A stretch of DNA of 41,075 nt from Streptococcaceae bacterium (GCA_022484805.1 JAKVKP010000022.1:1-41075); one strand, 5' to 3'; positions 8,045 to 16,845 are shown, counted from the first letter of the stretch. Numbers and translations: made by a program. Notes: a model not told the origin generated them from the sequence alone.

Positions 8045-9032
8045 AATTTTAAAGGCAAATTCAGCAGGTATTGATAGAGCAGTTCATTTGCTTAATAATG
8101 GTGAACTCGTTGCCTTTCCAACAGAGACGGTCTACGGTCTAGGTGCACTAGCTGATGATGCGCAGGCAGTAGCGGCTGTTTTTCAAGCGAAGGGGCGACC
8201 CAATGATAATCCCTTGATTGTTCATGTTTCTAATTTGGCAATGGTTGAACACTATGCTCAGCATATTCCAAATGTTTTCTATCAATTAGTAGATCAATTT
8301 TGGCCGGGAAGCTTAACCCTGATTTTAGAGGCTAAAAATCTGCCAGATGAGGTGACGGCAGGTTTGTCTACGGTAGCTTTTAGGATGCCTGACTCTGAGT
8401 TAACTCTTGATTTAATTGAACAGCTTGGTTTACCAATTGTTGGACCCTCTGCCAATACCTCTGGTAAGCCTTCACCAACGCAGGCAGCTCACGTTTATCA
8501 TGATTTAAATGGCAAAATATCAGCGATTTTGGATGGTGGTACTGCCGAAGTTGGTGTGGAATCAACGGTGGTTGATTTGACTGGTTCAATCCCTTTAATA
8601 TTAAGACCTGGTAAGATTACTCAATCTGATTTGCGCGCAATTTTACCGACCTTGAAATATGATGCCCATCTGATAAGTGCTGAGGAAGTGCCAAAGGCGC
8701 CTGGGATGAAGTATCAGCATTATTCACCTAACGTACCTGTATTTATGGTAGCAAAAGATGAAATTTCACAGATTCCTGATCAAGCCAATTTGGCGATTGT
8801 GGCAGATGAAAGTGACCTTATTAATTTTAAGCAAGCTAAAATTTTTGAATTATCCAAAGAATATTCGATTGAAATGGCAACTCATAATTTGTATCAAGCA
8901 CTACGCCAATTTGATCAGCCAGAAGTTTCAGCAATCTTTGTTGAAGTTTTTGAAGGTGAAAATGCTACGGCTTATATGAATCGTTTACAAAAGGCGAGTG
9001 GTGGCAAAAGGCTAGTCGATTATCAACAATAA
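8037..9032 (+). CDS. ywlC: L-threonylcarbamoyladenylate synthase (Sua5/YrdC/YwlC type)
   Basis: A 331-residue protein that makes threonylcarbamoyl-AMP from threonine, bicarbonate and ATP for the t6A37 modification of ANN-decoding tRNAs. The YrdC domain covers roughly residues 12-195: VAFPTETVYGLGALADD, KGRPNDNPLIVHVS, VGPSANTSGKPSPTQA, and VESTVVDL...ILRPGKI. It is followed by a linker with PGMKYQHYSP and a C-terminal Sua5 domain, so this is the long Sua5 form rather than short TsaC. The ATG overlaps the prmC end by eight bases, indicating coupled translation. A strong terminator follows, closing the operon. Confidence 0.94.
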   Translation: MTEILKANSAGIDRAVHLLNNGELVAFPTETVYGLGALADDAQAVAAVFQAKGRPNDNPLIVHVSNLAMVEHYAQHIPNVFYQLVDQFWPGSLTLILEAKNLPDEVTAGLSTVAFRMPDSELTLDLIEQLGLPIVGPSANTSGKPSPTQAAHVYHDLNGKISAILDGGTAEVGVESTVVDLTGSIPLILRPGKITQSDLRAILPTLKYDAHLISAEEVPKAPGMKYQHYSPNVPVFMVAKDEISQIPDQANLAIVADESDLINFKQAKIFELSKEYSIEMATHNLYQALRQFDQPEVSAIFVEVFEGENATAYMNRLQKASGGKRLVDYQQ

Positions 9033-9074
9033 AAAATAGAATTAAATTTTTTATAAATTATTAATGAATGATAG

Positions 9075-9110
9075 AACGCTTAACGTATTTTTTCGTTAGG
9101 CGTTTTTTTC
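9075..9110 (+). terminator. Rho-independent terminator of the prfA operon
   Basis: AACGCTTAACG (9075-9085) pairs with CGTTAGGCGTT (9094-9104) with one G-T pair, and Ts continue to 9109. It lies about 45 bases after the sua5 stop. Confidence 0.88.
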
Positions 9111-9287
9111 TGTGAGCATATTTCTTGTCAAATTGATAGTTATTTGCTATCACTCATCAGCTCAATTACTATTATTCAACCTTTTTATCAAATGTTAAAC
9201 TTTATTTTAAGTTCGAACCGAAATTATAAAAAAACTAAGATACTTTGAAAAAATTCAAATTAAAAAGGGTTAAAAGGGAGTGTTGAG
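9111..9287 (+). promoter_or_regulatory. Leader region of the sulfate-assimilation genes
   Basis: No gene is seen. A perfect 8-bp palindrome, GTTCGAAC, lies at 9211-9218, a -10-like TATAAA at 9225-9230, and the dyad TTTGAA-N4-TTCAAA at 9244-9259. A purine-rich ribosome-binding site precedes the cysP-like ATG. No clear -35 box is present, so an activator-dependent promoter is plausible. The GTGACA dyad found before cysD and sir is absent here. Confidence 0.35.
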
Positions 9288-10322
9288 ATGAAAAAAATAG
9301 TCACAATGGGATTAGCTGCTGTTATTTTATTTTCTACTGCTGGTTGTGGTAGCTCGGATAAAGAGAGTTCAGTAGACGCAGGTGAAAAAGACAAAATTAC
9401 GATTACTAATGTTAGTTATGATCCAACCAGAGAACTTTATGAGGCCTATAATAAGGCTTTTCAAAAATACTGGCAGAAAAAGGAAAATCAAGAGGTGGAA
9501 ATTACCCAGTCACATGGTGGCAGTGGTAAGCAGGCCAATTCAGTTATTGAAGGGAATGAGGCGGATGTCGTGACTTTAGCGTTGGAACAAGATGTGACCA
9601 GCATTGAAGATGCGGGCTTGATTGATAAAGGGTGGAAGGAAGAGTTTCCAGAAAATTCTTCACCTTATACGTCAACGATTGTTTTTTTAGTACGTAAGGG
9701 TAATCCCAAAAATATTAAAGATTGGGATGATTTAACCAAGGATGGTGTTGGCGTGATTACACCAAATCCTAAAACTTCTGGTGGTGCGAGATGGAATTAT
9801 TTAGCCGCATGGGCTTATGCGAATGAAAAATATGATGGCTCTGAGGCTAAAAATATTGCCTTTGAAAAATCTTTGTATCAAAATGTACTGGTTTTAGATT
9901 CTGGTGCCCGTGGCGCAACAACTACCTTTGTTGAAAATGGTCAGGGCGATGTTTTAATTGCTTGGGAAAACGAAGCTTATCTTTCATTAAAGGAGCACCC
10001 AGATGATTATGAAATTGTGACGCCAAGTATCAGTATTAAGGCGGAGCCATCAGTAGCTGTTGTAGATGAAGTCGCAAAGGAACGTGGTACAGAAAAGGTG
10101 GCTAAAGCTTATTTAGAATATTTATATTCGGATGAAGGGCAAAGAATTGCAGCTGAGAACTATTACAGACCGACGGATGAAAAAATTGCGGCAGAATATG
10201 CAGATCAGTTTGAAGCAATAAACTTAGTTCAAATTGATGACAAATTATTTGGTGGCTGGGCTAAGGCTCAAGAAAAACACTTTAATGATGGTGGCATTTT
10301 TGATCAAATCTATTCTGAGTAA
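9288..10322 (+). CDS. sbp: Sulfate/thiosulfate ABC transporter substrate-binding lipoprotein
   Basis: A 344-residue secreted lipoprotein that captures sulfate (and perhaps thiosulfate) outside the membrane and hands it to CysTW. The signal sequence ends in a lipobox FSTAGC, so Cys20 is the predicted lipidated residue. The mature part contains [15 protein letters not shown] and [14 protein letters not shown], the signatures of Sbp/CysP proteins, with ligand-binding Ser and Gly residues in both, plus [10 protein letters not shown] and [12 protein letters not shown]. Length is typical. It is the first gene of the transporter operon, 23 bases before cysT. Sbp and CysP cannot be told apart reliably by eye. 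Confidence 0.93.
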   Translation: MKKIVTMGLAAVILFSTAGCGSSDKESSVDAGEKDKITITNVSYDPTRELYEAYNKAFQKYWQKKENQEVEITQSHGGSGKQANSVIEGNEADVVTLALEQDVTSIEDAGLIDKGWKEEFPENSSPYTSTIVFLVRKGNPKNIKDWDDLTKDGVGVITPNPKTSGGARWNYLAAWAYANEKYDGSEAKNIAFEKSLYQNVLVLDSGARGATTTFVENGQGDVLIAWENEAYLSLKEHPDDYEIVTPSISIKAEPSVAVVDEVAKERGTEKVAKAYLEYLYSDEGQRIAAENYYRPTDEKIAAEYADQFEAINLVQIDDKLFGGWAKAQEKHFNDGGIFDQIYSE

Positions 10323-10345
10323 ATCGAACAAATAAGGAGGACTAA

Positions 10346-11176
10346 ATGCAGCATAGCCTTAATAAAAATAGAATCATACCGGGCTTTGGCATTAGCTTTG
10401 GTATTACCCTAAGCATGATTAGTCTAATTATCTTAATTCCAATGATTTCAATTTTTTTACAGACCTCCAAAATTGGCTTTGATGAGTTTTGGCGCATTGC
10501 CATGAGTAAAAGAGTTATATTGAGTTATCTTTTAAGCATCAAAACAGCATTTTTGGCAGCATTAATTAATACTTTTTTTGGATTAATTTTAGCATGGGTT
10601 TTGGTTCGCTATGAATTTATTGGCAAACGTTTGCTTGATGGCTTAGTAGAGTTACCCTTTGCTTTACCGACCGCAGTTGCTGGTATTTCCTTGGCAAATC
10701 TCTATTCAGATAAAGGCTTTATGGGGCAGTTTTTTCTGAATTTTGGCATTAAGGTTTCCTATACGGAGCTCGGAATTTTGGTGGCAATGACTTTCGTTAC
10801 AATTCCATTTGTGGTTAGAGAGGTCCAACCAGTTCTTGCCAAATTAGATCCAATCTATGAGGAGGCAGCAATTGTGATGGGCGCAACGCCAATTCAAACA
10901 TTTAGACGAATTATTTTTCCCGAACTGAAATTTCCTTTATTAATTGGCTTCAGCCTAGCTTTTGCTAGAAGCATGGGTGAATATGGTTCAGTGGTTTTTA
11001 TCGCTGGTAATCAGCCGTTTAAAACTGAAATTCCATCGTTATTAATCGCTAGCCAATTAAATGAACACTCTTATTCAGGTGCCACGGCGATTGCTCTCGT
11101 TTTATTAATTTTTAGTTTATTAGTGATGATTGTGATTAATTTGATTCAGCATCGAATTCAAAGATATGTGAGGTGA
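10346..11176 (+). CDS. cysT: Sulfate ABC transporter permease CysT
   Basis: A 276-residue inner-membrane permease with about six hydrophobic segments. The EAA loop that contacts the ATPase is EEAAIVMGATPIQTFRRIIF at about residues 173-192. ELPFALPTAVAGISLANLY and ARSMGEYGSVVFIAGN are typical of sulfate/molybdate permeases and more specifically of CysT (CysU). It forms the translocation pore with CysW, powered by CysA. The ATG has AAGGAGG upstream. The next gene begins eight bases after the stop. Confidence 0.93.
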   Translation: MQHSLNKNRIIPGFGISFGITLSMISLIILIPMISIFLQTSKIGFDEFWRIAMSKRVILSYLLSIKTAFLAALINTFFGLILAWVLVRYEFIGKRLLDGLVELPFALPTAVAGISLANLYSDKGFMGQFFLNFGIKVSYTELGILVAMTFVTIPFVVREVQPVLAKLDPIYEEAAIVMGATPIQTFRRIIFPELKFPLLIGFSLAFARSMGEYGSVVFIAGNQPFKTEIPSLLIASQLNEHSYSGATAIALVLLIFSLLVMIVINLIQHRIQRYVR

Positions 11177-11183
11177 TTAATAA

Positions 11184-11996
11184 ATGAGAAAGAAAACATT
11201 AACCCAATATTTATTAATTGCGATTGCTATTATTTTTTTAGTGATAATGTTGATTTTACCTTTGTTTTTCGTCCTTACGAGTGCCCTGAGTAATGGTTTC
11301 AATGCATATTTAGAAGCTATTTCAGATGAATATACTTTAAAGGCATTAAAACTCACATTAATAACAACTTTGGTGACAATTATTGTAAATGTTATTTTTA
11401 GCTTATCTGCAATTTGGCTTTTATTTAATTATCAGTTTAAAGGCAAAAATATTTTGATGAGTATTATCGATATACCCTTTGCAATATCACCCATAGTTGT
11501 TGGTCTATTTTATGTTCTAACCTTTGGTAGAATTGGTTGGCTATTTCCAATAGTTAATTTTTTAGGAGTTAAAATTATTTTTGCATTGCCAGCGGTGATT
11601 TTAGTTACGATTTTTGTTACCTTACCGTTTATGACGCGTGAAGTAATTCCTGTTTTGGAGGCTCGTGGGAATGATGAGGAGCAGGCAGCAGCCATTTTTG
11701 GTGCATCGGCGAGTACTATTTATCGCAAAATCACTTTGCCACATATTAAATGGCCTTTGATATATGGTCTTGTATTAACAACTGCTCGTGCCTTGGGCGA
11801 GTATGGTGCAGTCTCGATTGTTTCTGGAAATTTAAGAGGTAAAACAGTAACAGTTCCTTTGCAGGTCGAACTACTTTATAACGAATATCAATTTTCGGCT
11901 TCCTATGCAGTTGCCTCGATTTTGCTAATCATTGCGATAGTGATCTTAATTATTCGAAATGTAGTGGAGTATCGAGGTCGTCAATTAAGCAATTAA
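11184..11996 (+). CDS. cysW: Sulfate ABC transporter permease CysW
   Basis: A 270-residue membrane permease, paralogous to CysT. It has about six hydrophobic helices, an IPFAISPIVVGLFYVLTFG-like segment (DIPFAISPIVVG visible), the EAA loop EEQAAAIFGASASTIYRKIT, and RALGEYGAVSIVSGNLRGKT, which is diagnostic of CysW. It pairs with CysT in the membrane. The ATG at 11184 has GGTGATT upstream as a modest ribosome-binding site, and the tight spacing suggests coupling to cysT. An AT-only perfect palindrome follows before cysH. Confidence 0.93.
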   Translation: MRKKTLTQYLLIAIAIIFLVIMLILPLFFVLTSALSNGFNAYLEAISDEYTLKALKLTLITTLVTIIVNVIFSLSAIWLLFNYQFKGKNILMSIIDIPFAISPIVVGLFYVLTFGRIGWLFPIVNFLGVKIIFALPAVILVTIFVTLPFMTREVIPVLEARGNDEEQAAAIFGASASTIYRKITLPHIKWPLIYGLVLTTARALGEYGAVSIVSGNLRGKTVTVPLQVELLYNEYQFSASYAVASILLIIAIVILIIRNVVEYRGRQLSN

Positions 11997-12003
11997 TTAA
12001 TAA

Positions 12004-12023
12004 TTTTATTATTAATAATAAAA
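12004..12023. repeat. 20-bp AT-only perfect palindrome between cysW and cysH
   Basis: TTTTATTATTAATAATAAAA is a perfect dyad eight bases after the cysW stop. Its 12-bp core ATTATTAATAAT recurs exactly at 14814-14825, upstream of cysN. It could be an operator or an AT-rich sequence of no function. Confidence 0.5.
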
Positions 12024-12043
12024 AATAAAAATAGGAGTGACTC

Positions 12044-12658
12044 ATGTCAATCAATTTGGAAGCAATTAATCAAGCGGATAGTCAAGATATTATTGAACAG
12101 CTTTTACAGCGCAATCAGCGTTCAATTTGCACGACTAATTTTAGACCTTATGAGGCGGTACTAATCCATATGCTCGTTCAGCATGCGCCGAAAATTCCGA
12201 TTATCTGGATGGATAGTGGCTATAATACTAAAGAAACTTACCTTTTTGCAGATCAGTTAACGCAAAAATTAAATTTAAACTTAATCATTTATCATCCGAA
12301 AATTTCAAAAGCGCATTATCAAGCTATCAATGGTGAGCAAACACCAGAGATTGATACACCTGCGCATGATCAATTTACGCAGCTGGTTAAAATTGAGCCT
12401 TTTGAACGGGCGCTGGCAGAGCAACAGCCAGAAATTTGGTGGACAGCTTTACGTGCGGAGGATTCGGCATTCAGAGCAAACATGGATAAGGTTTCAATCA
12501 ATCAGGACGGCTTAATTAAGGTAGCACCACTACTGGATTGGACAAGCCAAGATATGTGGGCTTATTTACAGACTCACGATTTACCAAATAATGACCATTA
12601 TTTTGACCCAACTAAAGCGGTTGAAAAAAGAGAATGTGGCTTACATTTAAAGCATTGA
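12044..12658 (+). CDS. cysH: Phosphoadenylyl-sulfate reductase (CysH family)
   Basis: A 204-residue PP-loop-superfamily protein that reduces activated sulfate (PAPS, or possibly APS) to sulfite, using thioredoxin. IWMDSGYNTKETY matches the xxDTGxxxPETY segment, WWTALRAEDSAFRA the substrate-binding Arg region, and VAPLLDWTSQDMWAYL the WTxxDVWxY region. The catalytic Cys is in the C-terminal KRECGLHLKH, matching the ECGLH signature. The CC and CxxC pairs that hold a 4Fe-4S cluster in bacterial APS reductases are absent; only two Cys are present. That points to the PAPS or cluster-free type. At 204 residues it is somewhat shorter than E. coli CysH. The ribosome-binding site is AGGAGTG. Confidence 0.9.
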   Translation: MSINLEAINQADSQDIIEQLLQRNQRSICTTNFRPYEAVLIHMLVQHAPKIPIIWMDSGYNTKETYLFADQLTQKLNLNLIIYHPKISKAHYQAINGEQTPEIDTPAHDQFTQLVKIEPFERALAEQQPEIWWTALRAEDSAFRANMDKVSINQDGLIKVAPLLDWTSQDMWAYLQTHDLPNNDHYFDPTKAVEKRECGLHLKH

Positions 12659-12725
12659 TTTATTGATTATTGCATTGATTAATCTAGGAATTTGTAGATT
12701 AAAAATATATAGAAAGGATGGCATA

Positions 12726-13790
12726 ATGTACGTTGAATTAAAGGGTGTGAATAAAAAATATGGTGATTATCCGGCAAGTCATGATATTAATTTTGGTGTT
12801 AAAAAAGGACAGCTTGTTGCTTTATTAGGTCCATCTGGAAGTGGTAAAACGACAATTTTACGGATGATTGCTGGGCTTGAAACGGCTGATAGTGGCGATA
12901 TTTTTATCAATGGTCAACGCATTAATGAGTTAGCTGCGAGTAAACGTGAAATCGGTTTTGTCTTTCAAAATTACGCTTTATTTCGTTATATGACAGTTTT
13001 TGAAAACATTGCCTTTGGTTTGACGGTTAAAAAATATTCAAAGAATGAAATTAATACTAGAGTTGCCGAATTAATTGAGCTGACTGGGCTTAGTGGTTTA
13101 GAAAAACGTTATCCAAGCCAGCTCTCTGGTGGTCAAAAGCAAAGAGTGGCATTTGCGAGAGCAATTGCGCCAAATCCTCATGTTTTATTATTGGATGAAC
13201 CCTTTGCAGCAGTGGATGCGAAGATCAGAAAAGAGCTTAGGACTTGGTTGAAAGAGGTGATCCAAAAGGTTGGCATTACCAGTATTTTTGTCACTCATGA
13301 TCACGAGGAGGCGATTGAGGTTGCTGATAAAATTATTGTCACGAATAAGGGGAGAGTAGAGCAGCAGGCAACTCCATTGGAAATTTATCAACAACCTAAA
13401 ACACCTTTTGTTGCGCAATTCATTGGTGAAAGCAAGGTTGTTAAATCGGTTAGTCAGCTAAAAGGCTTTGAATCAGTTGCTGAGGATGCAAAAGCAGTGG
13501 TTCGTCCAGAGTTTATTCAGCTTTTCAAGCAAGATGAGCTGGTACAATATGAAGCTTCGGTTGAGAGTGGGATTATTGAAGCAATTAAATTTAGAGGATC
13601 ATTTTTAGAAATCTCAGTGGTTATTGAAGACATCCATCTGATAACTAATCGCTCATTAGAAAAAGCATTGTTTGAGATAGGAGAAACCGTTCAGGTCTTC
13701 ATTTATCGACTTTATGTGTTTAATGAAGAAGCGGCTTATGTGATTGAAAATCCAAATATTCGGATTCCAGTTTTGGGTGGTGGCCTATAA
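12726..13790 (+). CDS. cysA: Sulfate ABC transporter ATP-binding protein CysA
   Basis: A 354-residue ATPase of the sulfate importer, peripheral to the membrane with CysTW. Walker A is GPSGSGKTT, the Q-loop region FVFQNYALFRYMTVFENIAF is characteristic of sulfate/molybdate ATPases, the signature is LSGGQKQRVAFARAI, Walker B is VLLLDEPF, and the switch His is in VTHDHEEA. A C-terminal TOBE-like regulatory domain follows from about residue 240. The frame runs 21 codons further upstream, but GAAAGGATGG just before the ATG at 12726 and the family N-terminus fix the start. It is unusual that cysH lies between the permeases and this ATPase. Confidence 0.94.
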   Translation: MYVELKGVNKKYGDYPASHDINFGVKKGQLVALLGPSGSGKTTILRMIAGLETADSGDIFINGQRINELAASKREIGFVFQNYALFRYMTVFENIAFGLTVKKYSKNEINTRVAELIELTGLSGLEKRYPSQLSGGQKQRVAFARAIAPNPHVLLLDEPFAAVDAKIRKELRTWLKEVIQKVGITSIFVTHDHEEAIEVADKIIVTNKGRVEQQATPLEIYQQPKTPFVAQFIGESKVVKSVSQLKGFESVAEDAKAVVRPEFIQLFKQDELVQYEASVESGIIEAIKFRGSFLEISVVIEDIHLITNRSLEKALFEIGETVQVFIYRLYVFNEEAAYVIENPNIRIPVLGGGL

Positions 13791-13792
13791 AG

Positions 13793-13866
13793 GTACCTCA
13801 AACATTTGCTAGAAAGACGAGCATAAGGTTAAATCAATTAAAGTGACAATTTTTGTCACAAATTTT
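13793..13866 (+). promoter_or_regulatory. Shared intergenic element, copy 1, upstream of cysD
   Basis: It begins right after cysA. The core is a perfect dyad GTGACAA-TTT-TTGTCAC at 13843-13859, preceded by AGAAAGACGAGCATAAGG. The same order, TAGAAAAATGAGCATAAGC then GTGACA-N5-TGTCAC with identical spacing, occurs at 16564-16640 before sir. Conservation at two places in one regulon suggests an operator or an RNA hairpin. The region 13867-13968 holds only the cysD ribosome-binding site. Confidence 0.6.
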
Positions 13867-13968
13867 AAATAGATGGCAAAGGTTATCAATTAGCTTAATT
13901 GTATTTATTTATTAAGAGCAGCTCAAATAATTATTGATGATTAGCAAAAATATAGAAGGTGAATAGTA

Positions 13969-14769
13969 GTGGATCATTTAGATCAATTAGAGGCAGAAAG
14001 TATTTATATTTTGAGAGAGGCATATAAAAAGCTCGGTAAGCTCGGTATGCTATGGTCAATCGGCAAGGATTCGACTGTATTATTATGGTTGGCGAAAAAG
14101 GCATTTTATGGGCATACACCCTTTCCGTTTATCCATGTTGATACGACTTATAAGATACCTGAAATGATTGAATATCGTGATCGTGTGGCTAAGGAGCTTG
14201 GTTTGGATTTAATTGTCCATACTAATCAAGCGGCAATTGATGCTGGTATGAGCCCAAGTGAAGGACGTTTGAAATGCTGTGCAGCCTTGAAGACAGAGGG
14301 TCTAAACCAAGTCACCAAAATTTATGGTTTCGAGGGCTTAATTGTCGGTGTGCGCCGCGATGAGGAAGGAAGTCGTTCAAAGGAGCGTGTTTTTTCAGAG
14401 CGTAATCAAGCGGATAAATGGAATTATACGAAACAGGCACCTGAGCTTTGGAATCAATATAAAACAGATTTTCCAAAGGGTAACCATATTCGCGTTCATC
14501 CATTATTACAATGGACTGAGTTAGACATTTGGGAATATATTCAACGGGAAAAGATTCCGATTATTGATTTATATTTTGCTAAGGCGGGCAAGCGATATCG
14601 TAGTTTGGGCTGTGCACCCTGTACCTTACCAATTGATAGTCAAGCAAGTAATGTTGCGGAGATTATTGAGGAATTAAGGCATACGAATGTTGGTGAGCGA
14701 GCAGGTCGAGCACAGGATCAGGCTGATACATATGCCATGCAAAAATTGAGAAAAGAAGGCTACATGTAA
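13969..14769 (+). CDS. cysD: Sulfate adenylyltransferase subunit 2 (CysD)
   Basis: A 266-residue catalytic subunit of ATP sulfurylase, which forms APS from ATP and sulfate with CysN. The PP-loop is [20 protein letters not shown], with the SxGKDS pattern. [39 protein letters not shown] and [10 protein letters not shown] are CysD signatures. The protein is shorter than E. coli CysD (302 residues), as in many Firmicutes. The start is GTG at 13969 with AGAAGGTG upstream. It probably begins a new transcription unit, because about 180 bases with a regulatory dyad separate it from cysA. cysN follows after 92 bases. Confidence 0.94.
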   Translation: MDHLDQLEAESIYILREAYKKLGKLGMLWSIGKDSTVLLWLAKKAFYGHTPFPFIHVDTTYKIPEMIEYRDRVAKELGLDLIVHTNQAAIDAGMSPSEGRLKCCAALKTEGLNQVTKIYGFEGLIVGVRRDEEGSRSKERVFSERNQADKWNYTKQAPELWNQYKTDFPKGNHIRVHPLLQWTELDIWEYIQREKIPIIDLYFAKAGKRYRSLGCAPCTLPIDSQASNVAEIIEELRHTNVGERAGRAQDQADTYAMQKLRKEGYM

Positions 14770-14861
14770 TTGACCCATAGTTTTTATAGACGCTGAAGTT
14801 GATTATTTTAAATATTATTAATAATGAATATAGTTAATTTTAATTAGATAAAGAGGGATTC

Positions 14862-16559
14862 ATGTCGAAAACATCGTTAAATTTAGTAGTTGTTGGTCAT
14901 GTCGATCACGGTAAGTCAACTGTTATTGGCAGATTATTGCATGATACAGGATCATTACCGCAAGGCACAATTGATAAGGTTAAGCGGATTGCTAAGGAAA
15001 CTGGCAAACCATTTGAATATGCTTATCTATTGGACGCCTTTGAAGAGGAACAGCAGCAAGGCATTACTATTGATATTACTCAAATACAATTTCAAACTAA
15101 AAATCGAGAATATGTGATTATCGATGCACCTGGTCATGTCGAATTTTTAAAAAATATGATTTCTGGTGCTGCTAATGCTGAGGCGGCATTTCTGATTGTT
15201 GATGTTAAGCGTGGCGTTGAAGAGCAAACTAAAAGACATGCCTATATGCTTAAGCTATTAGGGATTCAAAAGGTTTATGCAATTTTTAATAAAATGGATT
15301 TAATTAATTATTCAAAAAGTAGATTTCAAGAGGTACAGACTGACTTATTACAATTTTTAGATTCTCTTAATTTAAAGGTACTTGACTTTATTCCAGTATC
15401 CGCTTTTTATGGTGAAAATATCCTAAATCAAACTGGTGTGATGTCTTGGTATAGCGGTAAAACATTAATCGAGGTTTTGGATTCAATTGAAAAGAATCCA
15501 GATATCGCTAAGCAGCCGCTTAGATTTCCAATTCAGGATGTTTACAAATTTGATAATCGACGGATTATTGCTGGTCGAATTGAATCAGGGACCATAAGTG
15601 TCGGTGATACGATTCAAATTTTTCCTGAGGGTCGAAAAACAGTTGTCGAAAGCTTTGCATATTGGCAAGAAAGCGACAAAAAGCAAAAAGCGCTGCCTGG
15701 TGAGTCGGTAGGGATTACTGTTAGGGATGAATTTTTTAATAATCGAGGCGAATTGATTACGCATCCAGCTACACCACCGATCGTTGCCAACGCCTTTTTA
15801 GCCAATGTTTTTTGGATGGGCAAAACACCATTAATTAAAAATAAACGTTATAAAATTAAGCTAGCAACTCAAGAGGTGTATGGTGAGGTTGTCAAAATTG
15901 AGAAGGTGTTAGACGCTTCAACCCTTGAACAATTTGAAGATGCCGAACAAGTTAAAATCAATGATGTTGCTGAGGTTGTATTTTCTACCGAGCAGGCGAT
16001 TGTGCTTGACGCCTTTAAAGATTTTAGCGTTACCGGACGATTTGTAATTGTCGACGGCTATGACGTTTCTGGTGGCGGAACTGTTGCTGAAAAAAGATCT
16101 GTTACCGAAACTGAGCTTAAAGGAATTAATATTACGAATCATGAAAAAGTGTTAGCTTTACATAGCTTTGATGAATATCTAGTTTATCAAGGTGGTCAGA
16201 TTGAGAGTGAAACTCGCCAAACACTTTATTATCTTGGAGATGAGGTACCTTTAAAAGGTGAGTCCTATCAGTATCCAGACAATTTTGATATTTTAGCGGT
16301 CAGTGAAAAAACGGTGATTTCAGTCCGAGATGGTCATTTTAAAGCATTTTTACCATTAGAATTATTTGAATTTTATGGCTTACCAATCATCAATAGCGAT
16401 GGCTTTGCAATCACTATTGCCAATCAATTGGATTTTCAGCAATTTTTAGATGAATATCAATATTTAGATGGTAAGAATAAAGCTAATTTTTATAATAAAT
16501 GGCTCAGCTTTGAAAAATATCACCAGCTCTACTTTAGTGATAATTATTATATGATTTAG
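14862..16559 (+). CDS. cysN: Sulfate adenylyltransferase subunit 1, GTPase (CysN), with long C-terminal tail
   Basis: A 565-residue EF-Tu-like GTPase that drives CysD-catalysed APS formation. Motifs: G1 GHVDHGKST, switch region EEEQQQGITIDIT, G3 DAPGH, G4 FNKMD, G5 VSAFYG. Beta-barrel domains follow to about residue 415 (GTISVGDTIQIFPEG, ALPGESVGITV). E. coli CysN is about 475 residues; here about 130-150 more follow (from roughly LALHSFDEYLVY to the end). The tail has no Walker A motif, so it is not the APS kinase domain of CysNC fusions; it contains VISVRDGHFKAFLPLELFEF and I do not recognise it. The start has AGAGGGATT upstream. Confidence 0.92.
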   Translation: MSKTSLNLVVVGHVDHGKSTVIGRLLHDTGSLPQGTIDKVKRIAKETGKPFEYAYLLDAFEEEQQQGITIDITQIQFQTKNREYVIIDAPGHVEFLKNMISGAANAEAAFLIVDVKRGVEEQTKRHAYMLKLLGIQKVYAIFNKMDLINYSKSRFQEVQTDLLQFLDSLNLKVLDFIPVSAFYGENILNQTGVMSWYSGKTLIEVLDSIEKNPDIAKQPLRFPIQDVYKFDNRRIIAGRIESGTISVGDTIQIFPEGRKTVVESFAYWQESDKKQKALPGESVGITVRDEFFNNRGELITHPATPPIVANAFLANVFWMGKTPLIKNKRYKIKLATQEVYGEVVKIEKVLDASTLEQFEDAEQVKINDVAEVVFSTEQAIVLDAFKDFSVTGRFVIVDGYDVSGGGTVAEKRSVTETELKGINITNHEKVLALHSFDEYLVYQGGQIESETRQTLYYLGDEVPLKGESYQYPDNFDILAVSEKTVISVRDGHFKAFLPLELFEFYGLPIINSDGFAITIANQLDFQQFLDEYQYLDGKNKANFYNKWLSFEKYHQLYFSDNYYMI

Positions 16560-16563
16560 TAAT

Positions 16564-16680
16564 AGGTGCTGAACACGCTTGTTTAGAAAAATGAGCATAA
16601 GCTCAAAATAACTATAGTGACACTTTATGTCACGAATTATTTTGCCTTATGCCGAGTTTTTCTAGCGTTTGATGCCCGAT
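16564..16680 (+). promoter_or_regulatory. Shared intergenic element, copy 2, inside a long imperfect inverted repeat upstream of sir
   Basis: GTGACA-CTTTA-TGTCAC lies at 16617-16633, as in the element before cysD. Here the dyad extends outward: TAGAAAAATGAGCATAAG...AAAATAA on the left mirrors TTATTTTG..CTTATGCCGAGTTTTTCTA on the right, followed by AAGCGTGTT/AGCGTTTGA, all centred near 16625. The whole could fold into a hairpin with arms of about 50 bases. Confidence 0.6.
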
Positions 16681-16685
16681 AAAAA

Positions 16686-16845
16686 GTGCTGAATTTGCTT
16701 GTTTATAAGTCTGAAAAATAGCCTAATCAAGCGTTTATTAAGTTAAGCTCAGTTTGCTTGACCGCTTGATGTAGCTATTTGAAGGCTAATAGCAAATTTA
16801 GCCAGTCAAAAAAAGGTGCTGAATACGCTTATTAAAAAAGCGTAT
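16686..16845 (+). repeat. Series of inverted and direct repeats in the cysN-sir gap
   Basis: AATAGC-CTA-ATCAAGCG (16717-16733) pairs with CGCTTGAT-GTA-GCTATT (16763-16779) at 14 of 17 positions. GGCTAA (16784-16789) pairs with TTAGCC (16798-16803), and ATACGCTT (16823-16830) pairs perfectly with AAGCGTAT (16838-16845). The word GTGCTGAAxxxGCTT occurs three times, at about 16567, 16686 and 16816. No gene is seen in 16560-16928; the sir ribosome-binding site is at its end. Confidence 0.6.

Noticed and set aside
12663-12725. N-terminal extension of CysA
   Set aside because: The extra residues are hydrophobic and unlike the family, and the ATG at 12726 has a proper ribosome-binding site.
13843-13859. 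CRP/FNR-type operator
   Set aside because: The dyad GTGACA-N5-TGTCAC does not match TGTGA-N6-TCACA or TTGAT-N4-ATCAA in sequence or spacing, so no regulator family is named.
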